Assembly (NCBI RefSeq): GCF_027213645.1
Contig: NZ_JAPWGL010000004.1
Span: 186,001-250,000 of the forward strand
DNA: 64,000 nt
Direction of reading: 5' to 3'
Source: Pedobacter rhodius
Lineage (GTDB): Bacteria; Bacteroidota; Bacteroidia; Sphingobacteriales; Sphingobacteriaceae
Within the stretch, counting starts at the first letter, position 1. Each line of letters starts with the position of its first letter. Of the stretch, positions 52,699-61,390 are shown piece by piece. The notes beneath the pieces are model-generated. The model worked only from the letters and a program-made list of their open reading frames with translations. It did not search any database and was not told the origin of the DNA. The translations under genes and the position numbers were made by a program.

Positions 52699-53031
52699 TT
52701 AGTAAGGTATTGCCCGCGTATGTTCGATGAGGTTGTCTTTCGCAAGGGAAAAAAGCTGTTTTAGTCCAATGCCTCCACTTGAGCTAATTGGACCTGTTGG
52801 CAAATAAGGGGCTGGTTTCTCCTTTTTTTCTGAATCCGTAGGCCCAGCCTCCTCAGCTTTCTCTTCCAGGGTAATCAGCTCAGGGGTAAATGTTTGTGCA
52901 AAGAAAAGCTCGTCTTCCGGAGTTTCATTCACACCAACTCTTTGAGATAGAAAAAGATCAAAAAATAAGTTCAGTAAATAATAAACCATATATACAATAA
53001 AGATTATGGTCAAGAAATTAGTCCAGCTCAT
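52699..53031 (-). CDS. Hypothetical membrane-anchored transfer-region protein
   Basis: 110 residues: one N-terminal helix (TIIFIVYMVYYLLNLFFDLF), then an acidic, Pro/Glu-rich cytoplasmic region and a short C-terminal motif (SSGGIGLKQLFSLAKDNLIEH). Occupies the traC/traD slot. Not otherwise recognised. Overlaps the upstream gene by 14 bases. Confidence 0.7.
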   Translation of the reverse strand: MSWTNFLTIIFIVYMVYYLLNLFFDLFLSQRVGVNETPEDELFFAQTFTPELITLEEKAEEAGPTDSEKKEKPAPYLPTGPISSSGGIGLKQLFSLAKDNLIEHTRAIPY

Positions 53032-53398
53032 GGGTCATATTTTTTAAAGTTTGAGAAATATATTCGTTTAACCAGGGATGGCCTTTTAAAAACTGGTGGA
53101 GGGAAAAAACGATTACCCTGGTCATATCAATATTCGAAGTAATCTTTAGTTGCCTAAGCTTATTCATTGTGCGCTTATCAATGCGGATAAGGATTTTCTC
53201 CTGCCCATCCATATTAAAGTCCCGCAGGGATGAGAGAAAGCTAGCTAGCCGCTTGGTATTCACGACCGTTTCTTTGGATTCAGTTTTTTTTACACCAATC
53301 TTTTCAGCCCCATGACTGGCCTGGGATTTTTCCGGCAATCCCTTTTCCTCTTGGATCCTTGATTTCAATTGATCGGCAAGGGACTTGATTTCGCTCAT
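53018..53398 (-). CDS. DUF3408-like protein (TraB position)
   Basis: 126 residues: charged low-complexity N-terminal half and a C-terminal part with EKILIRIDKRTMNKLRQLKITSNIDMTRVIVFSLHQFLKGHPWL that resembles a ribbon-helix-helix DNA-binding fold as in DUF3408/ParB-like partners. Four-base overlap with the ParA gene suggests a partition-like pair acting with the relaxosome. Confidence 0.75.
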   Translation of the reverse strand: MSEIKSLADQLKSRIQEEKGLPEKSQASHGAEKIGVKKTESKETVVNTKRLASFLSSLRDFNMDGQEKILIRIDKRTMNKLRQLKITSNIDMTRVIVFSLHQFLKGHPWLNEYISQTLKNMTHELD

Positions 53399-54036
53399 GA
53401 TGATATACCTCTCTTCATAAAGCTGCCATAGATAAAGTCCATTGCCGGCATAAAAACTTGAATTAAAGAGGCCGGGACATGGATGGTTCCTACCCGCTGA
53501 AAATCGATGCGGTCAGAAATACCGGGAGAAATCTTTCCAAATCTGGATAGTACCTTGTCTACCTCTTCCCTGGTTTCATACTTTACGGTTGTTTTAATCC
53601 TATTTGGCACATACACCATGGGTGATAAATTATTGATCTCCCGACATACAAGCGAAAAGAGCACTGTACTGTCTACAGAAAATTCATCATAATTAAACGG
53701 GCAGATAATGAGTTCCGCGGAACTGATAATGGGAATCAATAGATCATCGTCCATTTTACCCGGAAGATCAATGAGCACAAACTCATCCCTATTTTGGTTA
53801 AGCAGTTCCAGCAGAGCCGGGAAGTACTTAAGATCAGAGGGAATAACCTCGTAGAGGGGATCGTTCTCAAGAATTTTTGCCTTTTCAAACTTGCCTGAAA
53901 TCGAAGCCTGGTAGTCCATATCCAGAACGGTAACCTTCTTTTTTTTAAGCATTGAGAGGAAATAGGCCAGTAACAGGCAGAGTGTACTTTTACCTGCTCC
54001 CCCTTTCTGATTTCCAATTAATATAACCATAAGCAT
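53395..54036 (-). CDS. ParA/MinD-type ATPase (TraA)
   Basis: 213 residues. Deviant Walker A GNQKGGAGKSTL near residue 9 with the signature Lys, Walker A' VLDMDYQASI, and Walker B EFVLIDLPGKMDD. ParA-like ATPase commonly found next to the mobilization genes of Bacteroidetes elements, where it is called TraA. Two ATGs two codons apart are possible starts. Confidence 0.9.
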   Translation of the reverse strand: MLMVILIGNQKGGAGKSTLCLLLAYFLSMLKKKKVTVLDMDYQASISGKFEKAKILENDPLYEVIPSDLKYFPALLELLNQNRDEFVLIDLPGKMDDDLLIPIISSAELIICPFNYDEFSVDSTVLFSLVCREINNLSPMVYVPNRIKTTVKYETREEVDKVLSRFGKISPGISDRIDFQRVGTIHVPASLIQVFMPAMDFIYGSFMKRGISS

Positions 54037-54042
54037 AAAAAT

Positions 54043-55233
54043 TTAACGTGTATTGGTTCTTGCTTTTTTTTGCCTGCGCCTATTCCGTCCGAGGATCTGC
54101 TCATCATCAATATCATCAGAGATATCTATATCCAAAGAGAATTCGCCAATGGATATACAATCATGCATTTCAACCTCGTCAGCAGGAAATATTGACTCTG
54201 ATGGATTTTCAAGGAGCATCTCTTCCTTTGGAGAAAACTGATTTTCATAAATACCCTCCGAAATGGGTATTGACGTTTTTACTTCTTCGGTTTGGCGTAA
54301 AGTCTCCATAAATTTAGTTATGGACATAATATCGCCACCTTTAAAAACTTCCTTGGTGGAATGGTCTAAAATGGTATAGCCATATGGCGGCTTGTCACCT
54401 TTAAAATGAAATACAAACTGAAGGCCGAATGAAGAAGATAATTTTTCGCTTAACTCAGAGTTATAGAATATTACTTTTCCTTTCTCGCCACCTGGAAGAT
54501 CTTCCCTGATCGCTTGAATTCTGGAATCGGTAATTGGCCTATACTTTGCAAAAATCTGTTTTAACTGTTCCTTTCTTTTCTGATCAGGTGAAAACCGGGC
54601 AATTTTTTGTTCTATTCTGGTTAAGTTTATACTGCCTACTTTTTCACCATACTTTGACAGATCAAGCGTATCCTCCAGAACTTTTAATGCATATCCCTGT
54701 CTTTCAAGCAACATCATAAACTGCGCCTTATTGGAGAAGCTGTATTGAAGTGCCCTCGTCAAAGCTTTTTCAGCAGCATGTTTCTCATCATTACCGATAA
54801 GTTTATTCAGTACCTTATAAGCCCTGATCTTCTCAAAGCTGTCGGAAATCTTTTTCCCTTCCAGGTCTATTCTTGAAGATACCATATGGATGTGATTATT
54901 CTGCGTGTCCTTGTGGAAAATGAGAAGATACGGCTGATTTCCATAACCCATGCCCTCTAGCCAGCCTTCGGCCAGTGTAACTAGTTCCCCCTTGTCCAAG
55001 CTTCTGCCCTTTGAAGATATCATTGCATGAAATTGCGGATATACAACCCTGCGGTTTCTGCTCGCTAGGGATGAGAGGTAGTTTATATAATCTCCAGGCC
55101 TGATCTCAGATAGCCCTTGCAGCGCCCCAAAACCGGATACCTTTACCAGTTCTCCCTTATTTTTTTCAACTTTATTGGTATTGTACCTAACTGCCCTAAA
55201 AGTCTTTGATTTCCAAAGAATTTTCACAATCAT
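54043..55233 (-). CDS. Relaxase (MobA/VirD2-like mobilization nuclease)
   Basis: 396 residues. Nicks oriT and pilots the transferred strand. Candidate catalytic Tyr17 in AVRYNTNK, motif QFHAMIS near residue 68, and the metal-binding HKDTQNNHIH at 107-116, the three-His pattern of the PF03432 relaxase family. The C-terminal half is charged and ends in an Arg/Lys-rich tail (RNRRRQKKARTNTR). Preceded by the MobC-like gene with 3 bp between. Confidence 0.93.
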   Translation of the reverse strand: MIVKILWKSKTFRAVRYNTNKVEKNKGELVKVSGFGALQGLSEIRPGDYINYLSSLASRNRRVVYPQFHAMISSKGRSLDKGELVTLAEGWLEGMGYGNQPYLLIFHKDTQNNHIHMVSSRIDLEGKKISDSFEKIRAYKVLNKLIGNDEKHAAEKALTRALQYSFSNKAQFMMLLERQGYALKVLEDTLDLSKYGEKVGSINLTRIEQKIARFSPDQKRKEQLKQIFAKYRPITDSRIQAIREDLPGGEKGKVIFYNSELSEKLSSSFGLQFVFHFKGDKPPYGYTILDHSTKEVFKGGDIMSITKFMETLRQTEEVKTSIPISEGIYENQFSPKEEMLLENPSESIFPADEVEMHDCISIGEFSLDIDISDDIDDEQILGRNRRRQKKARTNTR

Positions 55234-55236
55234 AAA

Positions 55237-55653
55237 CTAAGCCTTTAATAATCTGAGTAATTCCCTGGTTGCTCTCTCCATTCCTCTAAATATTGAAATG
55301 TAATCAGTAAAAATCGTGTTGAACTGAAGTACAATTTCAGCAGAGAGCATTCCTCGTTTATTTAAAAAGTTCGCATGCCGGGCAAGCTGGTTAATGTTGT
55401 TTCCTGACCTACCGATCTCTGCACCGATCTGGTTCAGGTGTTTTAAAACTTCGACAGCATTGATTTTATTTGAAACCGCAGAGGAGATTAAAAGCCTTTG
55501 CCGCAAGAAATCACTTTCTTTCAATCCAAGGGAAAGCCAAAGGTTTCGGAGTAAAGCATATTCTTCCTCGGTAAATCTGGCCTTAATGAACCTGGTTCTT
55601 TTACCATCTAATTTTAAAGGCCTCCCATTCTTTTTCTTGGTCATATTCAACAA
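55237..55653 (-). CDS. MobC-like relaxosome accessory protein
   Basis: 138 residues. Basic N-terminus (KKKNGRPLKLDGKRTRFIKARFTEEEYALLRNLWLSLGL) with ribbon-helix-helix character, then LNQIGAEIGRSGNNINQLARHAN, the hallmark of MobC/plasmid mobilization accessory proteins. Expected to bind oriT and help the relaxase. First gene of the transfer operon. Confidence 0.9.
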   Translation of the reverse strand: MLNMTKKKNGRPLKLDGKRTRFIKARFTEEEYALLRNLWLSLGLKESDFLRQRLLISSAVSNKINAVEVLKHLNQIGAEIGRSGNNINQLARHANFLNKRGMLSAEIVLQFNTIFTDYISIFRGMERATRELLRLLKA

Positions 55654-55902
55654 TTAAGGGACATCCTCCGAAGAAGAAAAAACTAGTTGCGACGTTTTTT
55701 CCATCCCGCTACGCCCCCAAGGCGAAAAAAAGCGGGCAAGTTATAGGGTTTTTGAGCAACAAAAACACAACTTGCAGGCTAAAAAACCAAAATACACCAA
55801 CTATAACGAAAGGATAAAAACCAAAAAACTTAAGCTTGGTTTATTAGGATTTTGTTAAAAAGTATTCCGGCAAAACAGAAAGCCTAAAGCTATCTTTGCC
55901 AG
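55654..55902. other. Candidate origin of transfer (oriT)
   Basis: Non-coding stretch directly upstream of the mobilization operon with nested inverted repeats: CCCGCT (55705-55710)/AGCGGG (55731-55736), inner CGCC/GGCG (55712-55715/55721-55724), and GCAAGTT (55736-55742)/AACTTGC (55769-55775). The GC-rich hairpin stands out in an otherwise AT-rich spacer. Its position fits oriT of Bacteroidetes mobile elements; the nick site is not identified. Confidence 0.5.
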
Positions 55903-56109
55903 ATGGAGCTGCAGGAATTAGAAGAGTTTTTCAAGAATTGCCGGAGACCGGAAATGCCGGTGTTTTTAAATGAGGCAACAAAAGTAACTGACTTTGATTT
56001 ATTTCTAGAGAGCCATTTCGGGCCACTTAGAGCTAATCCGGAAAGTAAAATCAATAAGCCACTATTAGTAAGACTAAAAATGATGAAACTTATCATTGAG
56101 TTTAACTAG
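55903..56109 (+). CDS. Hypothetical small protein (possibly DUF6965)
   Basis: 68 residues, plus strand, opposite to its neighbours. ELEEFFKNCRRPEMPVFLNEATKVTDFDLFLESHFGPLRANPESK resembles the small DUF6965 group of Bacteroidota; assignment tentative. Lies between the putative oriT and the primase gene. Confidence 0.6.
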   Translation: MELQELEEFFKNCRRPEMPVFLNEATKVTDFDLFLESHFGPLRANPESKINKPLLVRLKMMKLIIEFN

Positions 56110-56238
56110 CTAAACATATATCCACATATTTCTATATAAGAATATCCACATATACCGATAGAGACATATTGATATTTAAGCATATATAGATAATTATATC
56201 TATATAGCTCAATATTTACATAGTTATATATTCATATA
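56110..56238. repeat. Extremely AT-rich tract with ATATCCACATAT-type repeats
   Basis: About 130 bp of TATATA-rich sequence containing two near-copies of ATATCCACATAT (near 56,115 and 56,140) and an ATAGATAATTATATCTAT palindrome near 56,190. Separates the two convergent genes here. No terminator-like GC hairpin. Confidence 0.5.
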
Positions 56239-57210
56239 TCAACGTGTTATACCAAAACCATTCTCTACACTAAAAGGCATAGGCTTAACAATAGATTTTT
56301 CAATTTGCCTTAGATCAGCCACAAGCTTTTCATTATAATCCTTAAACCCTGCATATTTGAACGAACAGTCTATACTTCCATGTACATCTCGGATAAATTC
56401 CTGCGCAGCAGATTTTCCTGCTTTATCATGGTCAAAATAAAGTTCAATAGAACCAAACTGGTTTGACCTACCCTTGGCAGCCTGTAGAAACGAAAGGGAA
56501 TTTAACACCAATATGGATGCAGGATCCTGTGGATGTTCGACTTTCCAGCTCAGAAAATCAAAGTAACCTTCAAAGACACCTAGCCTGTCAACAGCCCCCT
56601 GCAAAAAACTCATTCCCTTGTGCCCCAGGCAACCCTTAAAATATTTGTTGCGTACCTCCCAGCCACCATTCTCATTTGGCCATGCAGAAGCAAAGTAATT
56701 CCTGCGCTTATTGCTGCTGTCCATGACCGAATAATAAAGTTCATATAAATAACCACCTGCAACGCTTTGCACTCCCCTGCCTTTAAGATATGAGCTGATG
56801 ACATCGTTGCCGATTGATTCATTTACTACTTCTACTTCATATCTTGGAACTTTGAAGGGCAAGGGCCTTCGGGAATTATCAACAGGCACATCCGCGGTTC
56901 TCTCAAGGTTTATTTTTGCATACTCTACGATTTTTTTAAGAACCTCAGGAAAGCTTGAGGGATACCAATATGCAAGGCCAAAATCGATTATGCTTCCGCT
57001 TTTTATTCCCGATACTCCTGCACCGCCATGGTCAAACCAGACCCCCAGATTATCATTTACACAAAGTGAGGCCGTATATTCTTCACGCAACATACTTAGA
57101 AAAAAATACTCTCCCCCCGATACTTTCTGGGGACTAAACCCCAAGTTCTTCAAAAGATCGAGGAGCGACACTTTCTCCTTGATCTCATTAACGTTTAAAA
57201 AAGCTGACAT
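56239..57210 (-). CDS. Toprim-domain DNA primase-like protein
   Basis: 323 residues. The N-terminus (VSLLDLLKNLGFSPQKVSGGEYFFLSMLREEYTASLCVN) has the shape of a CHC2 primase module but lacks its zinc Cys/His ligands; the C-terminal toprim part has LGVFEGYFDFLSW and IELYFDHDKAGKSAAQEF near residue 255. Such proteins are common in Bacteroidetes conjugative elements and may prime synthesis of the complementary strand in the recipient. A terminator-like hairpin lies 30 nt upstream of its start. Confidence 0.85.
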   Translation of the reverse strand: MSAFLNVNEIKEKVSLLDLLKNLGFSPQKVSGGEYFFLSMLREEYTASLCVNDNLGVWFDHGGAGVSGIKSGSIIDFGLAYWYPSSFPEVLKKIVEYAKINLERTADVPVDNSRRPLPFKVPRYEVEVVNESIGNDVISSYLKGRGVQSVAGGYLYELYYSVMDSSNKRRNYFASAWPNENGGWEVRNKYFKGCLGHKGMSFLQGAVDRLGVFEGYFDFLSWKVEHPQDPASILVLNSLSFLQAAKGRSNQFGSIELYFDHDKAGKSAAQEFIRDVHGSIDCSFKYAGFKDYNEKLVADLRQIEKSIVKPMPFSVENGFGITR

Positions 57211-57777
57211 ACCGATTTAGTTTTAGAATTTTCAGAAACAAAAAAGGGGCTTATCGCCCCTATAAAATAGAACCCAAAAAGAAGGGCCTCTATATATTGT
57301 AATTTCGGAACTACTCGCGTCGATTTCTACAAACCGGACTTATCGTCTGCCAATGCGCTTTCACCTTTTTGACGTCATCTCAAAGCTTCGCAAAATTCCC
57401 TTCAATTTAAAGGGTAATGTTTCATTCCTGAATGTCAAAGACCAACTCTTTTGTTGGCTCAAAATTCAGTATGTGCAAGACGTGTTATTGACACTATGAA
57501 AATAGTGTGAACGATTTTTATAAGGCTATTTTTGCCTTGATCTGAAAGTTATTTATTGGAGATCAGATTTGTTATAAATTTTACATTCATCAGTTTAGTT
57601 GATTACTGATCCATTTTTATTAAACAGAAGAGAATTTCATTAAATCACTAGCATTTTATTTACAAAAACTATAACACTTTTATTTAGGTGTGTAATTTTT
57701 TTAATCTGGATTATTTTGAGGATATCCTGCGATATGAGAAAAATTATACAAAGTGAAATTGGCAATTTGGTTGATTA
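57211..57777. other. Non-coding spacer with leader-type structure
   Basis: 567 bp without a credible gene on either strand. Besides the hairpin at 57240-57260 it contains CCAAC/GTTGG arms near 57,450-57,465 and, on the minus strand, a CTTTGACATTCAGGAATG stretch. It lies between rteC and the primase gene, both minus-strand, so it may be a regulated leader. Confidence 0.5.
57240..57260 (-). terminator. Terminator/attenuator-like hairpin upstream of the primase gene
   Basis: On the minus strand GGGGC-GATAA-GCCCC is followed by a T run, a textbook intrinsic terminator, but it precedes the primase start (57210) by only ~30 nt. Either it ends an upstream transcript or it acts as an attenuator. Confidence 0.65.
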
Positions 57778-58626
57778 TCAATTAAACTTAAGTTTTCTGG
57801 CAATGTGATCGTTTATGGCATTTCTCATACTGTCTAAATAAACAGTATATCCCTTGCTTTTCCTTCTAGAGATATCAATGAACTTGCGATAAGCGACACC
57901 CAGATCTACATTTAAGCTCTTTTCAAGAATATCAACGACCTGAGAAATATCTGCTTTTCCATTATTCAATGACCCCATAAAATATATGCCATAGGCAAGT
58001 TCTACAAGCTTCACTTTATCGTCTGTCCATCTCAGGTTTGAGTTTTTTGACAACAATTGAAATATTGAGGATTCTGGGTCGCTGTATAAAAGTCTGATGC
58101 GTGTCAATAAAAACTCCCGCAAATGTTCATACGCACGGAATTTAGCAAAGGTATAATCTCCCTTTGTCTCGAATTCACTAAAATTCACTGCGGGAAGTAT
58201 GTTCTGCCTATTACGCCTTAAAAAGTATTCTTCATCTAGTGCGCTCTGGTCATTGAGATAATATTGGTAAAGAAATTGATTTTGTTCGAAATATCTTCTT
58301 AAGAAATCTATTTCCCTTATGTAATAATTTCGGATTGCCTCGTCTGTATCTACTGGAATATTCGAGACAATATTGAACTGTTCTACAATAAAAATTTTCC
58401 AACTGTAAAACTTGGGCTTGATCTGTTTAAAGAAAAATATCTCTTCTGCTTCCGAGGAAAAACCTAATCGGTTTGCTAGGGAATTTAAACGGATTGTGCC
58501 GCTTTCTATCATTTCAAGGGAGGAGGATAACCTAAGCAGATCACTTATAAGTTCATTTTTTCCAGCATGAAGCTTAGAGGTCATTTCCAGGTACAGCTGT
58601 TCAGATTGGGGGATTAACATACACAA
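57778..58626 (-). CDS. RteC family regulator
   Basis: 282 residues. Strong RteC pattern: FFFKQIKPKFYSWKIFIVEQF, RNYYIREIDFLRRYFEQNQFLYQYY, LDEEYFLRR, LRWTDDKVKLVELAYGIYFMGSLNNGKADI, and VAYRKFIDISRRKSKGYTVYLDSM. In CTnDOT RteC activates the excision operon; here it probably controls excision or transfer. Reads toward the 567-bp spacer and the primase gene; divergent from the second RteC-like gene. Confidence 0.9.
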   Translation of the reverse strand: MCMLIPQSEQLYLEMTSKLHAGKNELISDLLRLSSSLEMIESGTIRLNSLANRLGFSSEAEEIFFFKQIKPKFYSWKIFIVEQFNIVSNIPVDTDEAIRNYYIREIDFLRRYFEQNQFLYQYYLNDQSALDEEYFLRRNRQNILPAVNFSEFETKGDYTFAKFRAYEHLREFLLTRIRLLYSDPESSIFQLLSKNSNLRWTDDKVKLVELAYGIYFMGSLNNGKADISQVVDILEKSLNVDLGVAYRKFIDISRRKSKGYTVYLDSMRNAINDHIARKLKFN

Positions 58627-58915
58627 AGGATTTAGATGAAAAATAGGTTTATTTTAGGCAGCTAAAATTCAGCCTGCGTTGCTGCAAATTGAATTATTGC
58701 AGGCATAGAATCAAGTTAACTATCAGTTGCATAATTGATCAACCCCCTTTGAATTCATTATTTGCAGATAAATTCTAAAGACAATATACGTCGGTTTTTA
58801 CTTTTGAGAATATGTTTGTCAGCCTAATCAAACTATTCGTGTAACCACCCAAGGCCTCGGTGTAAAAATCTTTTTGACAGGTAAATTCAGTCATAAATTG
58901 TGCTAAAAATCAGCT

Positions 58916-60055
58916 ATGAATTACCAATTTATTTTTTTTGAGGAACATCTCACAAGCCTGCAAACGAAAAAAAGTTTTGCAAAAAATTTTGCAGTGGAGT
59001 CAAAAAAAAATCTTGAACGAGAACATTCCAGACTGACCAGAGCCTTCAGGGATATGGCCGTTGAACTAAATAATCATAAAAAGTCAAAAGCATATTTAAA
59101 TTTTCACCAACAGAACTTAACCCTTTTAATGGATAAGACCAGTAGAGAAAAAACGCAAAGGGAAAAAGATCCGGACCACACGATTATCATAAGCACTCTG
59201 AAAGCACTGCTGGACATAATGGAAGAATTACTAATCTGGATGAAACAAATCTTTCCGGAAATATTCAATTATAAAGGCAGGATACCTATAAAAATGATTG
59301 AGTCAGAAATTTCCGAAATTGAGAATGATTTGAACTTAATCGTTGGAGAATTTGAAAAGAAGAAATTGGATCCTAAACTGATGCAGGTCACAAGATCGGT
59401 TTTGGATATAAGTCAGATAGTCAGTTTTAAAGATCTTAATTTTTGGAAAGAATCCTGCGATAAAATCCATCAAGATCTTATGTTGCTTGATTTGATTGAT
59501 GAGTTTAGCATTATAAAAATTTTCATGGGGCTTGGAATAAATCATCCTGACTTATTTTTTTATGCCAAATGGCATATTTCAAAAGAGATTGAGCATAAGA
59601 CAACTTTAGGGGAAAAAATTTCTGCAGTCTGTTCCTATCGGAAAGAGATAAGAGTGTTATACAGAGAAACCCAAATGCTCCAGTTTACAAGGAAACCCGA
59701 TATTCAGCGCACTATAAAAAAATTCCTTCGAGAAGAACTCCTTTTACTCCGGGCTATGGAATTCGTGAATCATGAAGTTGAGGAAGCGGGAATCATGAAC
59801 GCCAACTATAAAGTTTCCTTTTCCGTTAAACAGCTGGCCTTTTTTGTCCATCTTCAGATGGAGACCGGGATAATAATATGGCAAAGGGCAAAATTCGCGC
59901 ACCAGTATATTGCAAGGCACTTTAGCACGGTGGAACGCGATTCAATATCTGAAAAAAGTGCTAGAAATGCCCACTATAATCATGCTAGTGAAGATATTAA
60001 GAAAGTGATCGCAAAGCTCAGTGAAATGCTAGCATTAGCTCAGGAAAGATATTGA
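58916..60055 (+). CDS. Second RteC-like protein (long form)
   Basis: 379 residues. The C-terminal ~85 residues (KVSFSVKQLAFFVHLQMETGIIIW, then YIARHFSTVERDSISEKSARNAHYNHASEDIKKV) match the C-terminal pattern of RteC-associated proteins, while the N-terminal ~280 are helical and coiled-coil-like without clear relatives. Divergent from the canonical RteC gene across a 289-bp spacer. A regulatory role is inferred from context. Confidence 0.6.
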   Translation: MNYQFIFFEEHLTSLQTKKSFAKNFAVESKKNLEREHSRLTRAFRDMAVELNNHKKSKAYLNFHQQNLTLLMDKTSREKTQREKDPDHTIIISTLKALLDIMEELLIWMKQIFPEIFNYKGRIPIKMIESEISEIENDLNLIVGEFEKKKLDPKLMQVTRSVLDISQIVSFKDLNFWKESCDKIHQDLMLLDLIDEFSIIKIFMGLGINHPDLFFYAKWHISKEIEHKTTLGEKISAVCSYRKEIRVLYRETQMLQFTRKPDIQRTIKKFLREELLLLRAMEFVNHEVEEAGIMNANYKVSFSVKQLAFFVHLQMETGIIIWQRAKFAHQYIARHFSTVERDSISEKSARNAHYNHASEDIKKVIAKLSEMLALAQERY

Positions 60056-60076
60056 AATTGTGAGAATACTGCGAAT

Positions 60077-60102
60077 CTTGCAATTTGATGAGGGGTTGCA
60101 AG
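60077..60102. promoter_or_regulatory. Inverted repeat upstream of the Crp-like genes
   Basis: CTTGCAA (60077-60083) and TTGCAAG (60096-60102), spacer 12 nt, about 60-90 nt before the first Crp-like gene; a related TTCTGCAACTTG follows at ~60,113. Possible operator. Confidence 0.4.
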
Positions 60103-60164
60103 ACCATAAAATTTCTGCAACTTGACAAAGTTTTCAAATAGCCGTTCTTTATCCCTAAAAAGAT

Positions 60165-60632
60165 ATGGACGTAGAAAACTATTCACAGAAACTAAACGCA
60201 TTTCACTCACTCTCGCCTGGACTCAAAGCATACATCTCAACCATAGCAAAAAAAACTGCATACAAGGCTGGCCAGACAGTGTTCTTGACTAGAGAAGATT
60301 ATAATTTTTATCCCTTGATTGAAAGCGGGTCATTACGGCTAATGGCAATCGATAAGGATAATGACGAAGAAATTGTTATCCGAACCTACAATGCTGAGGA
60401 ATTCCTTTATCATTTCCCAAACGTTATGCCAAGGTCGAGATTTGAACTTTATGTAGAGTTTTTAGAGGATTCTTATTTGATAGCGTTTAGCGAAAAGCAT
60501 TATTCGAACCTTCTGAAATTATTCCCTGATGCGTACCTCTTGAATCTATCCTATACAGCCTGGCATTTAAACATACAGTTGGAACTTCTATTCGGCAACA
60601 ATAAAATTCCTGATAGGCAAGAACATATATGA
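60165..60632 (+). CDS. Crp/Fnr-like cNMP-binding domain protein without DNA-binding domain
   Basis: 155 residues, a single cupin-like cNMP-binding domain: YKAGQTVFLTREDYNFYPLIESGSLRLMAIDKDNDEEIVIRTYNAEEF. The protein stops where the C helix and helix-turn-helix would begin. Either a truncated regulator or a partner of the Crp-like protein encoded 33 bp downstream. Confidence 0.7.
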   Translation: MDVENYSQKLNAFHSLSPGLKAYISTIAKKTAYKAGQTVFLTREDYNFYPLIESGSLRLMAIDKDNDEEIVIRTYNAEEFLYHFPNVMPRSRFELYVEFLEDSYLIAFSEKHYSNLLKLFPDAYLLNLSYTAWHLNIQLELLFGNNKIPDRQEHI

Positions 60633-60665
60633 CACACCTTAAAGTTTACCCTAAATCATATTTAA

Positions 60666-61232
60666 ATGAAACGACTCATCGAAAAACTGCAAAGTCTTCA
60701 AAATGCAAGCGAACCTTTTGTAAGCCAACTGGCGGAAATCTCTGTTCAGAAAACTTTCAACAAGGGCTTACTTATTAGCACACCAGATCATTCATACCCA
60801 GAACTGTATTTTATCGAAGAGGGCCTTGCAAGAGGGTATTTTATTTTCGAGGGGCAGGAAAATACTTCCTGGATATTACAGAGTGGGTTTATTTTTCCGA
60901 CTACGTCGTTTTTTTCCTTCACTCACACAAATGAGTACGTAAATTTTTTAAAAGACAGTTCCGGCTATTCAATAAGTCTATCCCAATGGAGTGAACTTGC
61001 CAAAGCAAATCCCCAATTTCTAATGATTCTTCTGGAAATCTATGAGGAACATTACCGTGAAATTACGCAAAGAGAACAAATGCTGAGGATCAGACATGCG
61101 GAAACAAGATTTCTCTATTTTCAAGACAGGTATCCAGAATTAATTAATCTTCCCATTCATAAGATTCTGGCTTCCCTTCTCGCAATTGAATCAAAATACC
61201 TCTTCAAAATAAAAAGGAAATACCGCAGATGA
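60666..61232 (+). CDS. Crp/Fnr family transcriptional regulator
   Basis: 188 residues: cNMP-binding domain (YFIEEGLARGYFIFEGQENTSWI) and a C-terminal helix-turn-helix (ETRFLYFQDRYPELINLPIHKILASLLAIESKYLFKIKRK), the Bacteroidetes Crp/Fnr layout. Ligand unknown. Likely controls the neighbouring MauE/DUF6520/SusCD block. Confidence 0.82.
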   Translation: MKRLIEKLQSLQNASEPFVSQLAEISVQKTFNKGLLISTPDHSYPELYFIEEGLARGYFIFEGQENTSWILQSGFIFPTTSFFSFTHTNEYVNFLKDSSGYSISLSQWSELAKANPQFLMILLEIYEEHYREITQREQMLRIRHAETRFLYFQDRYPELINLPIHKILASLLAIESKYLFKIKRKYRR

Positions 61233-61390
61233 CACGGTAGGGAATCGCATTATTACACAAATAGGTGTACGATTATTTCTTTTCCCAAGGGGTGCAAAAA
61301 GAGTAAAAATTGCCGAATTCGGGTAGTTAATATTATTTCTGTTGTTTCGAACTTTAATCCACAATCAGATGGGTTTTTAATAAACAAAAC

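Noticed and set aside
56239..57210. Full DnaG primase
   Set aside because: The CHC2 zinc ligands are missing and the protein is half the size; only a toprim-like part is clear.
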